Shown here: piece by piece, positions 36,817 to 46,671 of the stretch
How the letters are laid out: each line of letters begins with the position of its first letter
Numbering within the stretch: position 1 is the first letter of the stretch
Source of the DNA: Neisseriaceae bacterium
GTDB lineage: Bacteria > Pseudomonadota > Gammaproteobacteria > Burkholderiales > Neisseriaceae
Direction of reading: 5' to 3'
DNA length: 64,000 nucleotides
NCBI GenBank assembly: GCA_017991555.1
Contig: JAGOQM010000001.1
Coordinates: 372,001-436,000 of the forward strand
Program-made: the position numbers and the translations under genes
Notes under the pieces: model-generated
What the model saw: the letters and a program-made list of their open reading frames with translations, nothing else
Database searches by the model: none
What the model was told of the DNA's origin: nothing

Positions 36817-37482
36817 ATGACTATGCACACCAAAGTACGCGTATGGGATGCCCCTACCCGAATTTTCCATTGGCTTTTGGCCTTGAGCATTCCCGCCATG
36901 TGGTGGACCGCCACCACCGGCGGCTCTTGGCTAACCTGGCACAAACGCCTGGGACTACTGGTGTGTGCCTTAATTATTTTCCGCATTTTATGGGGTTTTG
37001 GCGGCAGCCAAACCGCTCGCTTTAGCAATTTCTTGCAGGGTAAAAGCGGCATGCAACGCTATTTAAAAGGCCAAATGCCCGAACATGAACAGCCGGGCCA
37101 TAATCCAGTGGGCGCACTCAGCGTATTAATCTTATTGGGTATGGTGGCGACACAGCTGATTACTGGCCTATTTGCGCCCGACAACAACACCTGGTTGAAT
37201 CCTGGCTATCTAAACCACTTAGTGAGCGAAGCAACCGCCAGCACCATGTATCGCATTCACTTAACCTTATTTTGGGTTTTGGTGGGCGTGATTGCCCTAC
37301 ACATCGTGGCTGTATTTGGCTACCTCATCATCAAAAAACACAATTTGATTCGCCCAATGATTACTGGCTTTAAGACCCTCACTCAGCCGGTTAACCCACC
37401 GCTCAAATTTGCGGGCTGGGGCATGTTTGTGCTGTGCGTGGCCATTAGTGCGGCGCTGGTTTATCTGATTGCCAATGCCTGA
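36817..37482 (+). CDS. Cytochrome b561-type membrane protein (Ni/Fe-hydrogenase b-type family)
   Basis: 221 residues with about five membrane segments. The N-terminal RVWDAPTRIFHWLLALSIPAMWWTA with the heme-ligating His is that of the cytochrome b561 (prokaryotic CybB-like) family, and HLTLFWVLVGVIALHIVAVFGYLI supplies the second set. It probably carries two b-type hemes and moves electrons within the inner membrane. No hydrogenase genes are nearby, so it is not a hydrogenase subunit in context. Confidence 0.85.
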   Translation: MTMHTKVRVWDAPTRIFHWLLALSIPAMWWTATTGGSWLTWHKRLGLLVCALIIFRILWGFGGSQTARFSNFLQGKSGMQRYLKGQMPEHEQPGHNPVGALSVLILLGMVATQLITGLFAPDNNTWLNPGYLNHLVSEATASTMYRIHLTLFWVLVGVIALHIVAVFGYLIIKKHNLIRPMITGFKTLTQPVNPPLKFAGWGMFVLCVAISAALVYLIANA

Positions 37483-37540
37483 ACTTAAGTCCATTATGAG
37501 GGTCATAACCCTATGATCCTTAAATGGAAGAGGAAGCACC

Positions 37541-37897
37541 ATGAAGCATCTTATGTTAACCAGCACCGTCGCTGCGTTCTGTAGCCTTGGCTTCAGCACC
37601 TTGGCCCTAGCGGAAGAAGCCCCCACGCCCTACAACCTGAGCACGGAACCGGCCAGCACCGCTTGGCAAGCCACGCCGCTGGTGGGTGACGCACTGGACG
37701 CTCCTAAAGCCGGCGGCGCTCAGGCCAATAGCGACCGCAGGCTACGCCCCATCGGCCAGTACAGTGGCCAAAGCAACAGCCGCGGTAAAAACGTGAATGG
37801 CGAAGCCATTGTCACCCTCAACAACGACACCCCTACTGGCGAAGTCCAATTGTTCGGGCAAATCGTCGGCGGCGTCAGCGGCACGCGTACCCGCTAA
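37541..37897 (+). CDS. Small exported protein of unknown function
   Basis: 118 residues with a clear signal peptide (MKHLMLTSTVAAFCSLGFS-TLALA, likely cut before EEAPTPY). The mature part is short, polar and low in hydrophobic residues (QANSDRRLRPIGQYSGQSNSRGKNVNGEAIVTLNN). It ends in GEVQLFGQIVGGVSGTRTR. No domain is recognised. AAGAGGAAG lies ahead of the ATG. It follows the cytochrome b gene by 58 bases, with a small stem (AGGGT...ACCCT) in between. Confidence 0.6.
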   Translation: MKHLMLTSTVAAFCSLGFSTLALAEEAPTPYNLSTEPASTAWQATPLVGDALDAPKAGGAQANSDRRLRPIGQYSGQSNSRGKNVNGEAIVTLNNDTPTGEVQLFGQIVGGVSGTRTR

Positions 37898-37926
37898 AGC
37901 CAGCCGCCTCACCACGCCCGTCACCA

Positions 37927-37947
37927 CCCCTGCTTGCAGGGGTTTTT
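37927..37947 (+). terminator. Terminator after the small exported protein gene
   Basis: CCCCTGC-TT-GCAGGGG with five Ts, a 7-bp GC-rich stem, 29 bases after the stop. Confidence 0.9.
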
Positions 37948-38003
37948 CTTGGCCAACCGCCCACGCAGCAAAGCTTGCCCCCTGAAAAAGCCAACCCAAC
38001 CGT

Positions 38004-38017
38004 TGTCTATTTAGACA
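38004..38017. promoter_or_regulatory. Palindrome upstream of leuC
   Basis: TGTCTA-TT-TAGACA has perfect 6-bp arms and is followed at 38022 by a related TATAGACATATAGTC stretch. It lies about 176 bases before leuC. It could be the operator of a LysR-type or other regulator of leucine synthesis. The remaining sequence up to 38192 is AT-rich and holds no gene. Confidence 0.4.
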
Positions 38018-38192
38018 CAACATTATAGACATATAGTCCAAATAAACGCCATTCTGTATAAAAAATTGCGCCAAACCACCTTAATTAAAAATATTTTAGA
38101 CATTTTGATTAATAGGGCTTGAACTGTGCCCCTATTTGCGCTTAATATCAAGGTATCAACTCAAACATAACAAACAAAACACTAGGATAGAC

Positions 38193-39608
38193 ATGAACCC
38201 AAATACGCTATACGACAAACTTTGGCACAGCCATGTGGTGCAAGAAGAAGCTGATGGCACCGTGCTTTTGTACATTGATAGACATCTTGTCCATGAAGTA
38301 ACCAGCCCTCAAGCTTTCGAAGGCTTGAAAATGGCCAATCGTCCGTTATGGCGTAAGAACAGTATTGTCGCAACCGCCGACCACAACACCCCAACCGACC
38401 ATTGGGATGAGGGCATTAAAGACCCTATTTCCAAACTGCAAGTCGACACCCTAAACGACAACATTTTGTCTTTTGGTGCGCTGGCCTACTTCCCGTTTAA
38501 AGACGAAGGCCAAGGCATCGTGCACGTGATGGGCCCAGAGCAAGGCGCCACCCTACCCGGCATGACCGTGGTTTGTGGTGACTCGCACACGTCGACCCAC
38601 GGCGCTTTTGGCGCCTTGGCCCACGGCATTGGCACCAGCGAAGTGGAACATGTGATGGCCACCCAGTGCATCACTGCCAAAAAATCCAAGAACATGATGA
38701 TTAAGGTCAACGGCACCCTCAGCGCAGGCGTGACCGCCAAAGACATGGCCTTGTACATCATTGGCCAAATTGGCACCGCCGGTGGCACGGGCTATGCGAT
38801 TGAGTTCGCGGGCAGCGCCGTCCAAGATTTGAGCATGGAAGGCCGCATGACCTTGTGCAACATGGCCATCGAAGCAGGCGCCCGTTCAGGCCTGGTGGCC
38901 GTAGACCAAAAAACCATTGATTACGTTAAGGGCCGCCCGTTTGCTCCTAGCGCCGAACATTGGGACCAGGCCGTGGCCTACTGGCGCACGTTGGTTTCTG
39001 ACGACGGTGCCCATTTTGACCGCGTGGTTGAGATCAACGCGGCCGACATTGCACCGCAGGTGACCTGGGGCACCTCACCCGAAATGGTGTTGGCCATCGA
39101 CCAGGCCGTACCGAACCCCGCCCAAGCGGCCGACGCAACCAAAGAACAGGGCATTAACCGTGCCCTGCAATACATGGGCCTAGAGGCCGATGCGCCGATT
39201 AATCAGGTGCCGGTCGACGTGGTGTTCATTGGTTCTTGCACCAATGGCCGCATTGAAGACCTGCGCGAAGCCGCGGTGGTGGCCAAAGGCCGTCACAAAG
39301 CAGACTCGGTCAAACGCGTCATGATTGTGCCCGGTTCTGGCCTGGTGAAAAAACAGGCAGAGGCAGAAGGCCTAGACGTGATCTTTAAAGACGCGGGCTT
39401 TGAATGGCGTGAACCAGGCTGCTCGATGTGCCTGGCCATGAACGCCGACCGTCTGGCGCCACAAGAACGCTGCGCCTCTACGTCTAACCGAAACTTTGAA
39501 GGCCGACAAGGCAACGGCGGCCGCACCCATTTGGTCAGCCCTGCTATGGCTGCTGCAGCGGCCGTTTGCGGCCATTTTGTGGACGTACGCACTTTAATTA
39601 ACCAATAA
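38193..39608 (+). CDS. leuC: 3-isopropylmalate dehydratase large subunit
   Basis: 471 residues from the ATG at 38193 (AGGA upstream); the in-frame start at 38136 is less likely. It has [29 protein letters not shown], and the three cluster cysteines in [14 protein letters not shown] and [11 protein letters not shown] that bind the 4Fe-4S cluster. It isomerises 2- and 3-isopropylmalate with LeuD. A small lipoprotein gene lies between leuC and leuD. Confidence 0.96.
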   Translation: MNPNTLYDKLWHSHVVQEEADGTVLLYIDRHLVHEVTSPQAFEGLKMANRPLWRKNSIVATADHNTPTDHWDEGIKDPISKLQVDTLNDNILSFGALAYFPFKDEGQGIVHVMGPEQGATLPGMTVVCGDSHTSTHGAFGALAHGIGTSEVEHVMATQCITAKKSKNMMIKVNGTLSAGVTAKDMALYIIGQIGTAGGTGYAIEFAGSAVQDLSMEGRMTLCNMAIEAGARSGLVAVDQKTIDYVKGRPFAPSAEHWDQAVAYWRTLVSDDGAHFDRVVEINAADIAPQVTWGTSPEMVLAIDQAVPNPAQAADATKEQGINRALQYMGLEADAPINQVPVDVVFIGSCTNGRIEDLREAAVVAKGRHKADSVKRVMIVPGSGLVKKQAEAEGLDVIFKDAGFEWREPGCSMCLAMNADRLAPQERCASTSNRNFEGRQGNGGRTHLVSPAMAAAAAVCGHFVDVRTLINQ

Positions 39609-39706
39609 AACGCAAAAGCCATAAAAGAGCCTTTTAAAATTTAAGAATATTCTTTAGAATGAATCGGTACATTAGTACAACCTCTTAAACAAAAAAGGAC
39701 TCTTTC

Positions 39707-39832
39707 ATGAAAAAAACAATCTTGTTACTTTGTACAGCAGCCTTTATTTTGACCGGTTGCAACACCGTTTCTGGTGTGGGTAAAGACATTAAAAGTGGCG
39801 GTCAAGCCATCGAAAATGTTGGTGGTAAATAA
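39707..39832 (+). CDS. Entericidin EcnA/B-type small lipoprotein
   Basis: 41 residues. A lipoprotein signal (MKKTILLLCTAAFILTGC, lipobox LTGC) is followed by NTVSGVGKDIKSGGQAIENVGGK, closely matching the entericidin family (CNTVxGxGxDIxxGGxAIxxA). AAAAGGA is 9 bases upstream. Entericidins form an antidote/toxin lipoprotein pair in E. coli; single copies are widespread and of unclear role. It lies between leuC and leuD and has its own terminator. Confidence 0.85.
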   Translation: MKKTILLLCTAAFILTGCNTVSGVGKDIKSGGQAIENVGGK

Positions 39833-39879
39833 CCACGGTTAACCACCCACTAGAAATGCACTGACTGTACGGATACAAC

Positions 39880-39905
39880 AAGGCTGCCTTAAGGGCAGCC
39901 TTGCT
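39880..39905 (+). terminator. Terminator after the entericidin-like gene
   Basis: AAGGCTGCC pairs with GGCAGCCTT (9 bp), followed by GCTTT. The T-tail is short, so some transcripts may read through to leuD, which starts 14 bases later. Confidence 0.7.
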
Positions 39906-39918
39906 TTAAGGACGAAAC

Positions 39919-40560
39919 ATGAAAGCATTCACCACCGTAGTGGGCAAAGTTGCCCCCCTAGATCGTGCCAACGTTGACACTGATGCGATCATCCCGAAGC
40001 AGTTTCTAAAATCCATTAAGCGCACCGGCTTTGGCCCCAATTGTTTTGATGAGTGGCGCTATTTGGATCACGGCGAACCCGGCATGGACAACAGCAAGCG
40101 CCCGCTCAACCCAGAGTTCAGCCTCAATCAAGCCCGTTATCAAGGTGCCCAAATTTTGTTGACGCGCGAAAACTTTGGCTGCGGCTCGAGCCGCGAGCAT
40201 GCACCCTGGGCTTTGGATGACTATGGCTTTAGAGCCGTCATTGCCCCAAGCTTCGCCGATATTTTCTTCAACAACTGCTATAAAAATGGCCTATTGCCGA
40301 TTGTTTTAGACGCAGACATCGTTGACCAATTGTTTCAAAATGTCGCCAGCACCGAAGGCTATTCCCTAACCGTTGATTTAGCCAAGCAACAGGTGGTGAC
40401 GCCAGATGGCCAAACATTCGCCTTTGACATTACCGAACACCGCAAGCATTGCCTGCTGAACGGCCTCGACGAAATCGGCCTAACCCTAGCCCATACCGAC
40501 GAGATTAAGGCCTTCGAAGCCAAGCACAAAGCCAGCCAACCATGGTTGTACCAAGCCTAA
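39919..40560 (+). CDS. leuD: 3-isopropylmalate dehydratase small subunit
   Basis: 213 residues, normal length. It has [21 protein letters not shown] and [20 protein letters not shown], the swivel-domain substrate loop of LeuD. It pairs with LeuC. AAGGA precedes the ATG. leuB follows after 21 bases. Confidence 0.96.
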   Translation: MKAFTTVVGKVAPLDRANVDTDAIIPKQFLKSIKRTGFGPNCFDEWRYLDHGEPGMDNSKRPLNPEFSLNQARYQGAQILLTRENFGCGSSREHAPWALDDYGFRAVIAPSFADIFFNNCYKNGLLPIVLDADIVDQLFQNVASTEGYSLTVDLAKQQVVTPDGQTFAFDITEHRKHCLLNGLDEIGLTLAHTDEIKAFEAKHKASQPWLYQA

Positions 40561-40581
40561 ACCCACTAAAGAAAGCGTTTC

Positions 40582-41661
<1,080 letters not shown>

Positions 41662-41678
41662 TCGGCTTAAACCTTCCC

Positions 41679-41715
41679 AGCCCTTATGGTCATGCGACTG
41701 TAAGGGCTATTTTTA
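41679..41715 (+). terminator. Terminator after leuB
   Basis: AGCCCTTA at 41679-41686 and TAAGGGCT at 41701-41708 with a TATTTTT tail, 17 bases after the leuB stop. Confidence 0.9.
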
Positions 41716-41734
41716 ATGATGGCGACCAGCCCCA

Positions 41735-41870
41735 GGTCTGGTCATCAGACCGTGAAAAACCATGGTTTGGTGTGTTATGTAAAACGTATTTCACTGGTGC
41801 CGACCTTCTGACAGTGTATCCCTTAGGTGGTGAGTTTAAATAACCTGATCATCACCAAACCATGGTTTTC
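41735..41870. repeat. Hairpin and two 12-bp palindromes exactly 100 bp apart, in the leuB-pqiA gap
   Basis: The gap (41716-42123) holds no gene. GGTCTG-GTCAT-CAGACC forms a small hairpin at 41735-41751. AAACCATGGTTT occurs at 41757-41768 and again at 41857-41868, each a perfect palindrome, exactly 100 bp apart. The flanks extend this to an 18-bp inverted repeat. It could be an operator pair allowing DNA looping, or the ends of a small inverted-repeat element. No target duplication is seen. Confidence 0.6.
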
Positions 41871-42123
41871 CTTGACTCATAACCGTCATTTAAGACCCAC
41901 CTACACCCAACCAAAATACCGTCAGTTACTCACCACAATCTAGCCAACCCAAACCCAAACACCATAGTCACAGTATAAAACCACACCCCTCAATCAGACC
42001 TTAATCCTATAGGCTTTTCTATACGCCTAGCTTTAAAATAAAACCATCAACTTTAGCGGTTTAAAGCCTACACAAGATGACCCTCTATCTATTTTGGCCG
42101 CAATTCATTAAAATGACAGGCTT

Positions 42124-43416
42124 ATGATAAAGAACATGTTGACCCACTGGCGATTATCTTACCAGCATCCGCGCATGGCACAGGCAACGCTACCTGCGCA
42201 CGCCGTCGCCTGCCCTGACTGCGGGCTTAAGGTTGACTTGCCAGACATGCATCAAGGCCAAAGCTGTGGCTGCCCTCGCTGCGGCTATGCCTTGGTGCGC
42301 ATCGAATACAATCCGTACTCTGGCCCCATTTCTTATGCGCTCGCCAGCCTAGTTTTGCTGTGGCTTTCGGCCTGGTTTTTGTTTATGGGCGCCAACATTG
42401 GTGGCTCCAAGATAGAAATCAGCCTGGTTGGCGTGATGAACATTTTGCACCAACAGGATTACGGCTATTTGGCCAACGCCACGCTGGTGCTGGTCTTTTT
42501 GACGCCTTTAATTTTTTCGCTGTTAAGCATCTATGTATTCACCGCGCTGCGCCTGCGTAAAGTGGTGCCCTATATGCCCCAGGCCATCAAAATCCTAATG
42601 CACTTGAAGCCTTGGATTATGGTGGACGTGTTCATCGTCTCGGTTTTGGTGGCGTCGGTTAAAATGCAATCCTTAGCCCTGCTGTCCTTTGGGCCCGGCT
42701 TTTGGCTAGTGGCGGCGTTGTCTATTTGCCTGATTCGCACTTCATTTTTCGTACGCGCCCACTGGGCACACGCCCAGGTGCTGATGCTACAGCAACGCCC
42801 CCTACCCAATCACGAAGTGGGGAACATTAGCTGTACCGACTGCTATTTTTCCAATCCAGCCGAACACAGCCATTGCCAAGTGTGCGCAAGCAAGCTGTCG
42901 CGGCGCAAGCCCAAAAGCATACAAAAGGCCACGGCGCTCTTGATTGGGGCGGCCATCTTATACCTTCCGGCCAATATTTTGCCGATCATGATCACCAAGA
43001 GCGTCTTTTTTTATCAGGCCTCAAACATCTTAGACGGCGTGGTGACCCTATGGCAAAGTGGCGATGCGCCCATTGCCATCATTATTTTTGTCGCCAGTAT
43101 TTTACTGCCCCTGACCAAAATGATGGCCTTAATGCTATTATTATTAAGTGCCAATTACAAACCAATCGCATCAGCCAAGCGGTTAACCTCGATCTATCGT
43201 TTTATTGAGTTTGTTGGCCGCTGGTCGATGATCGACGTCTTCGTCATCATCATCTTAATGGCCCTGCTGCAAGTTCCTTTAGCGACCATCCTGCCTGGTC
43301 CTGCTGTGGTGTATTTTTGCGCGGTGGTTTTTATCAGCATGGTCGCCGCCATGGTTTTTGACATTCGCTTAATTTGGGACAAGCATGACGCCCAAGAAAC
43401 AGGTACCTCTTTATGA
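42124..43416 (+). CDS. pqiA: Paraquat-inducible protein A homologue (PqiA, inner membrane)
   Basis: 430 residues with about eight membrane segments in two related halves. Each half is preceded by a zinc-ribbon-like Cys motif: CPDCGLKVDLP with CGCPRCG, and CTDCYFSNPAEHSHCQVC. It is the inner-membrane partner of PqiB in a tunnel that moves lipids between membranes. Its stop overlaps the pqiB start by 4 bases. Confidence 0.92.
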   Translation: MIKNMLTHWRLSYQHPRMAQATLPAHAVACPDCGLKVDLPDMHQGQSCGCPRCGYALVRIEYNPYSGPISYALASLVLLWLSAWFLFMGANIGGSKIEISLVGVMNILHQQDYGYLANATLVLVFLTPLIFSLLSIYVFTALRLRKVVPYMPQAIKILMHLKPWIMVDVFIVSVLVASVKMQSLALLSFGPGFWLVAALSICLIRTSFFVRAHWAHAQVLMLQQRPLPNHEVGNISCTDCYFSNPAEHSHCQVCASKLSRRKPKSIQKATALLIGAAILYLPANILPIMITKSVFFYQASNILDGVVTLWQSGDAPIAIIIFVASILLPLTKMMALMLLLLSANYKPIASAKRLTSIYRFIEFVGRWSMIDVFVIIILMALLQVPLATILPGPAVVYFCAVVFISMVAAMVFDIRLIWDKHDAQETGTSL

Positions 43417-45059
43417 CTCAATCTGATCAACCCAACACCCCGCCCAAAGACAACGAGGCCGTCCAGGTCACGGCCAATAAATTTATTTCTGTGGTGTGGA
43501 TCATTCCGCTGATTGCCTTGATCACCGGTGGCTGGCTTTTGATGAACCACATCAAAACCATTGGGCCTGAAGTCACCCTTAGAATGAACAGCGCCGAGGG
43601 CATTCAAGTCGACCAAACCGTGGTCAAAATCCTCAGCGTTGAGGTGGGCCGCGTCACCAGCATCAACCTTCGGCCCGGTAACGATGGCGTGGAAGTAAAA
43701 GCCCGCCTTAAGGCCGGCATGGAAGAATACATGCGTACTGACACCAAGTTCTGGGTGGTCAAACCACGCATTGGCCTAGAAGGCATTACCGGTTTGGGCA
43801 CCTTGGTTTCTGGCTCCTACATCGAGTTTGCACCAGGCAAAGACGCGGCCGAACAAGACACCTTTGTGGTGTCAGAAGACCCGCCCAGCATGGTGTCGAA
43901 CAAGCCTGGCCTGAGCCTCAAGCTCAGCGGCCAAGACAGCCGTATGCTGCCCGTGGGCAACCCTATTTTATACCGCGACATCACCGTGGGCCGAATTGAA
44001 CGCGCCGACTTTAACCCTAAAGACGAAACCATTAACTACGAGATCTTCATCAATAAACCGTATGATGAAATGATTGGTAAGAATACCCAATTCTGGGTGT
44101 TGAACGGCTTTGACATTCAGGCCACTGGCGCCGGCATCAAGATTCGTTCAGGCCCGATTACCTCACTCATCAACGGCGCCATTAGCTTCTCTTCACCTAA
44201 GGAAATCGGCAAAGGCAGCACGGTTAAAAATGGGCAAGAGTTTGTCTTGTATTCAGACGTAGACAAAGTCCTACAGCAACCCTCTGAACGCGCGCTGTAC
44301 TATGTGGCGGTCTTTGAACAGTCAATCCGCGGCCTTGAAGCCGGCGCCGACATTCAGTTCCAAGGGGTCAACATTGGCTCGGTTAGCCAAGTGCCCTTCT
44401 TTGAACGCAATGACAGCTTAAACATGTTCCACAGCGGCAAGATTCCGGTGTTGCTACGCATCGAGCCTGGCAGCATGGAGCTTAACGCCGACGAGCAAAG
44501 CCAACAAGAATGGCTGAAGCGCTTCGAACTGGCCATTGAGCAAGGGCTGACAGCCAAGCTTGAAAGCAACAGCCTCATCACCGGCTCGTTGTTTGTGGAG
44601 CTGAGCCAGCAGCCACAAAACCGTGCCAACCGCACGCGCCAACAGTATCATGGCTACACCATGATTCCCACGGCGGCTTCGGGACTTGCTCGCCTAGAAG
44701 ACCAGATCATCGCCCTCTTAGACAAGCTTAACAACCTGCCGATCGAGAAAAGCATGACCGAACTCAATGGCACGCTAAATGAGTTGAAGCTGACCTTGAA
44801 CAGCGTCAACAAGGTGATCGACAGCGACGAAACCCGCAACCTACCCAAGCAGCTGAATCAAACCATGCGTCAGGTTGAAACCCTACTTAAAGGCGTGTCG
44901 CCAGACGCCCCGATTTACCAAGAGGCGCAGGAAACCATTAAGCAAATCAACCAAACGCTACAAGAGGTTAAGCCGGTGATTCGGACCCTCAACGAAAAAC
45001 CCAACGCGTTAATTTTTAACAACAAACAGGTTGACCCAACCCCGAAAGGAGCCAAGTAA
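43413..45059 (+). CDS. pqiB: PqiB, MCE-domain lipid-transport protein
   Basis: 548 residues. One N-terminal membrane helix (about residues 25-45: FISVVWIIPLIALITGGWLLM) is followed by three MCE domains. Each shows the pattern GI-V--V-R-I---P-G-: SAEGIQVDQTVVKILSVEVGRVTSI, DSRMLPVGNPILYRDITVGRIE and GLEAGADIQFQGVNIGSVSQV. A C-terminal helical segment (KLNNLPIEKSMTELNGTL...) forms the needle. It spans the periplasm. The last base of its stop is the first base of pqiC's ATG. Confidence 0.93.
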   Translation: MTQSDQPNTPPKDNEAVQVTANKFISVVWIIPLIALITGGWLLMNHIKTIGPEVTLRMNSAEGIQVDQTVVKILSVEVGRVTSINLRPGNDGVEVKARLKAGMEEYMRTDTKFWVVKPRIGLEGITGLGTLVSGSYIEFAPGKDAAEQDTFVVSEDPPSMVSNKPGLSLKLSGQDSRMLPVGNPILYRDITVGRIERADFNPKDETINYEIFINKPYDEMIGKNTQFWVLNGFDIQATGAGIKIRSGPITSLINGAISFSSPKEIGKGSTVKNGQEFVLYSDVDKVLQQPSERALYYVAVFEQSIRGLEAGADIQFQGVNIGSVSQVPFFERNDSLNMFHSGKIPVLLRIEPGSMELNADEQSQQEWLKRFELAIEQGLTAKLESNSLITGSLFVELSQQPQNRANRTRQQYHGYTMIPTAASGLARLEDQIIALLDKLNNLPIEKSMTELNGTLNELKLTLNSVNKVIDSDETRNLPKQLNQTMRQVETLLKGVSPDAPIYQEAQETIKQINQTLQEVKPVIRTLNEKPNALIFNNKQVDPTPKGAK

Positions 45060-45625
45060 TGCGTTATCTTCCTTTATTATTAACGTCATTAGGCTTGCTT
45101 AGCGCCTGTGCCAGCAACGCACCGACCTATTATCAACTGCCGGTACAGGTATCGGCCACGCCAAGCCAGGCTCAGATCGACTACAGCGTGAAGGTGCGCA
45201 TGGCCGACTTTTTAAACAGCAGCAGCATGGTGTATGAAGTCAGCGACGTAGAAGTGGTGTTGTCGAAGCAAAACCTGTGGGCAGAGAACCCTGAACCCGC
45301 CATCGCCCGCAACCTAGCGTACAAGTTGAATCAGGTGCAAGGCAAGGCTGGCTTTTATACCCGCGGTAGCCGTCCCAATGATATTTTGGTACAGTTAGAT
45401 CAGTTTCAAGGCAGTCATCATGGCCAAGTTAAGTTAAGCGGCCAGTTTACGATTCAAACCTCGGGCCTAAGCCCCACTATCCAGCCTTTTAGCATCAGCA
45501 TTGCGCAAGAAGGCGATGGCTATCGGGCAATGGTGCAGGCCTTAGATCAAGGTTTGGCGCAGCTGGCACAAACCATTGCCAGCCAGCTCCCCAACAAACC
45601 CAATGTAAAAGGATTTTTACTATGA
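45059..45625 (+). CDS. pqiC: PqiC lipoprotein
   Basis: 188 residues with a lipoprotein signal: LPLLLTSLGLLSACASNAP, lipobox LSAC. The rest (PTYYQLPVQVSATPSQAQIDYSVKVRMADFL) matches the PqiC/YmbA family, which attaches the PqiB needle to the outer membrane. It overlaps pqiB by one base and the following small gene by 4 bases, giving a pqiA-pqiB-pqiC-GNAT operon. Confidence 0.88.
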   Translation: MRYLPLLLTSLGLLSACASNAPTYYQLPVQVSATPSQAQIDYSVKVRMADFLNSSSMVYEVSDVEVVLSKQNLWAENPEPAIARNLAYKLNQVQGKAGFYTRGSRPNDILVQLDQFQGSHHGQVKLSGQFTIQTSGLSPTIQPFSISIAQEGDGYRAMVQALDQGLAQLAQTIASQLPNKPNVKGFLL

Positions 45626-45885
45626 AAATAGCACACGAAACCCATGATGCAGACGGTCGCTTTTACCTAGAAGAAAATGGCCAAGTGGTGGCCGAGCTTA
45701 ATTATCGCTATTTAAGCCCAACCCAGATTGATGCCTACCGCACCCACGTCGATGATTCACTGCGCGGGCAAGGCGTGGCGGGCCGACTGTATGAAGCCCT
45801 CATGGCCTTTACGGAAGAAGCCCAGCTGACCGTAGAGCCTAGCTGTAGCTATATTGCCAAGAAAATGGGCCGTAGCGTCAGCTAA
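45622..45885 (+). CDS. Small GNAT-like acetyltransferase (YjdJ type)
   Basis: 87 residues. FYLEENGQVVAELNYRYLSPTQIDAYRTHVDDSLRGQGVAGRLYEALM contains the acetyl-CoA pyrophosphate loop RGQGVAGRLY, followed by EPSCSYIAKKMGR. This is the compact GNAT-like class (YjdJ, Gtt1-like). Acetyl-CoA binding is likely; acceptor unknown. Translationally coupled to pqiC. Confidence 0.82.
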   Translation: MKIAHETHDADGRFYLEENGQVVAELNYRYLSPTQIDAYRTHVDDSLRGQGVAGRLYEALMAFTEEAQLTVEPSCSYIAKKMGRSVS

Positions 45886-45920
45886 ATCAAGCCGCTTGCT
45901 AAGCCCAGAGCGTCACAGCT

Positions 45921-45968
45921 CAGACACAAAAAAAGACATGCCCGAAGGCATGTCTTTTTTTGTGTCTG
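45921..45968. terminator. Bidirectional terminator with a 22-bp perfect stem
   Basis: Perfect 22-bp arms around a CGAA loop, with internal A and T tracts, between the converging pqi operon and the MerR-like gene. It ends transcription from both sides. Confidence 0.95.
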
Positions 45969-45973
45969 ATGGC

Positions 45974-46297
45974 TTAAACCAAAGCCGCTTCTAAACGCTT
46001 CAGAATGGCGCCAAGCTGCGCTTTCGCAGCCACACCATCAATCGCCGGCTCACCCGCAGTATCGAGCTGATCTAAGGTAAACGCATCCACGCTGGGCTCG
46101 AAGCTGGCGCGTAATTGACGGATTTTAAGCACATCTTGACGAGAATAAACATTCCCTCCATAGCCCAACACCACCCCGTTTTGATACTGCCATTGTTCAA
46201 AATTGTGCGCATCAATTTGCGCCAAATCGCACACTTCGGCGAGGGTGAAATAACGTTGTTGTGGCACCGGGGGTAAATGATTATTTTTGTTTTGCAT
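45974..46297 (-). CDS. MerR-like DNA-binding protein
   Basis: 107 residues from the ATG at 46297; a TTG 12 bases further up is less likely. The motif [29 protein letters not shown] is a MerR-type winged helix, although it lacks an obvious effector domain or metal cysteines. The gene overlaps the end of ihfA by 17 bases. This ihfA-merR linkage is common in beta- and gammaproteobacteria. Function of the protein is not known. Confidence 0.8.
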   Translation of the reverse strand: MQNKNNHLPPVPQQRYFTLAEVCDLAQIDAHNFEQWQYQNGVVLGYGGNVYSRQDVLKIRQLRASFEPSVDAFTLDQLDTAGEPAIDGVAAKAQLGAILKRLEAALV

Positions 46298-46580
46298 AGT
46301 AGTTTTCAACCATACCTTTTAGTTTTTGGCTAGCGTGGAATGTCACCACGCGACGGGCGCTAATGGCCACTTCTTCACCAGTTTTAGGGTTACGGCCAGG
46401 ACGTTGTGGCTTATCACGCAGTTGAAAGTTACCAAATCCTGAGATTTTAACTTCTTCACCTTGTTCTAACGTACTGCGAATTTGCTCAAAGAACATCTCA
46501 ACCAGCTCTTTAGCATCATTCTTGTTAATACCTACTTTGTCAAATAAAATCTCAGCCAACTCGGCTTTAGTTAGTGTCAT
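46281..46580 (-). CDS. ihfA: Integration host factor alpha subunit
   Basis: 99 residues. [34 protein letters not shown] is the IHF-alpha N terminus, and [22 protein letters not shown] with [11 protein letters not shown] is the DNA-bending arm. The protein pairs with IHF-beta to bend DNA in recombination, replication and transcription. Located 91 bases downstream of pheT, it belongs to the pheST-ihfA transcript. Confidence 0.96.
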   Translation of the reverse strand: MTLTKAELAEILFDKVGINKNDAKELVEMFFEQIRSTLEQGEEVKISGFGNFQLRDKPQRPGRNPKTGEEVAISARRVVTFHASQKLKGMVENYYAKQK

Positions 46581-46671
46581 GAAACGATTACCCTTATCAG
46601 TATTTATGTGCGACGGCGTAAAATATTATTTTAATATCAACATTTTACGCCTGTATTTTAGTTTTTTTTGA

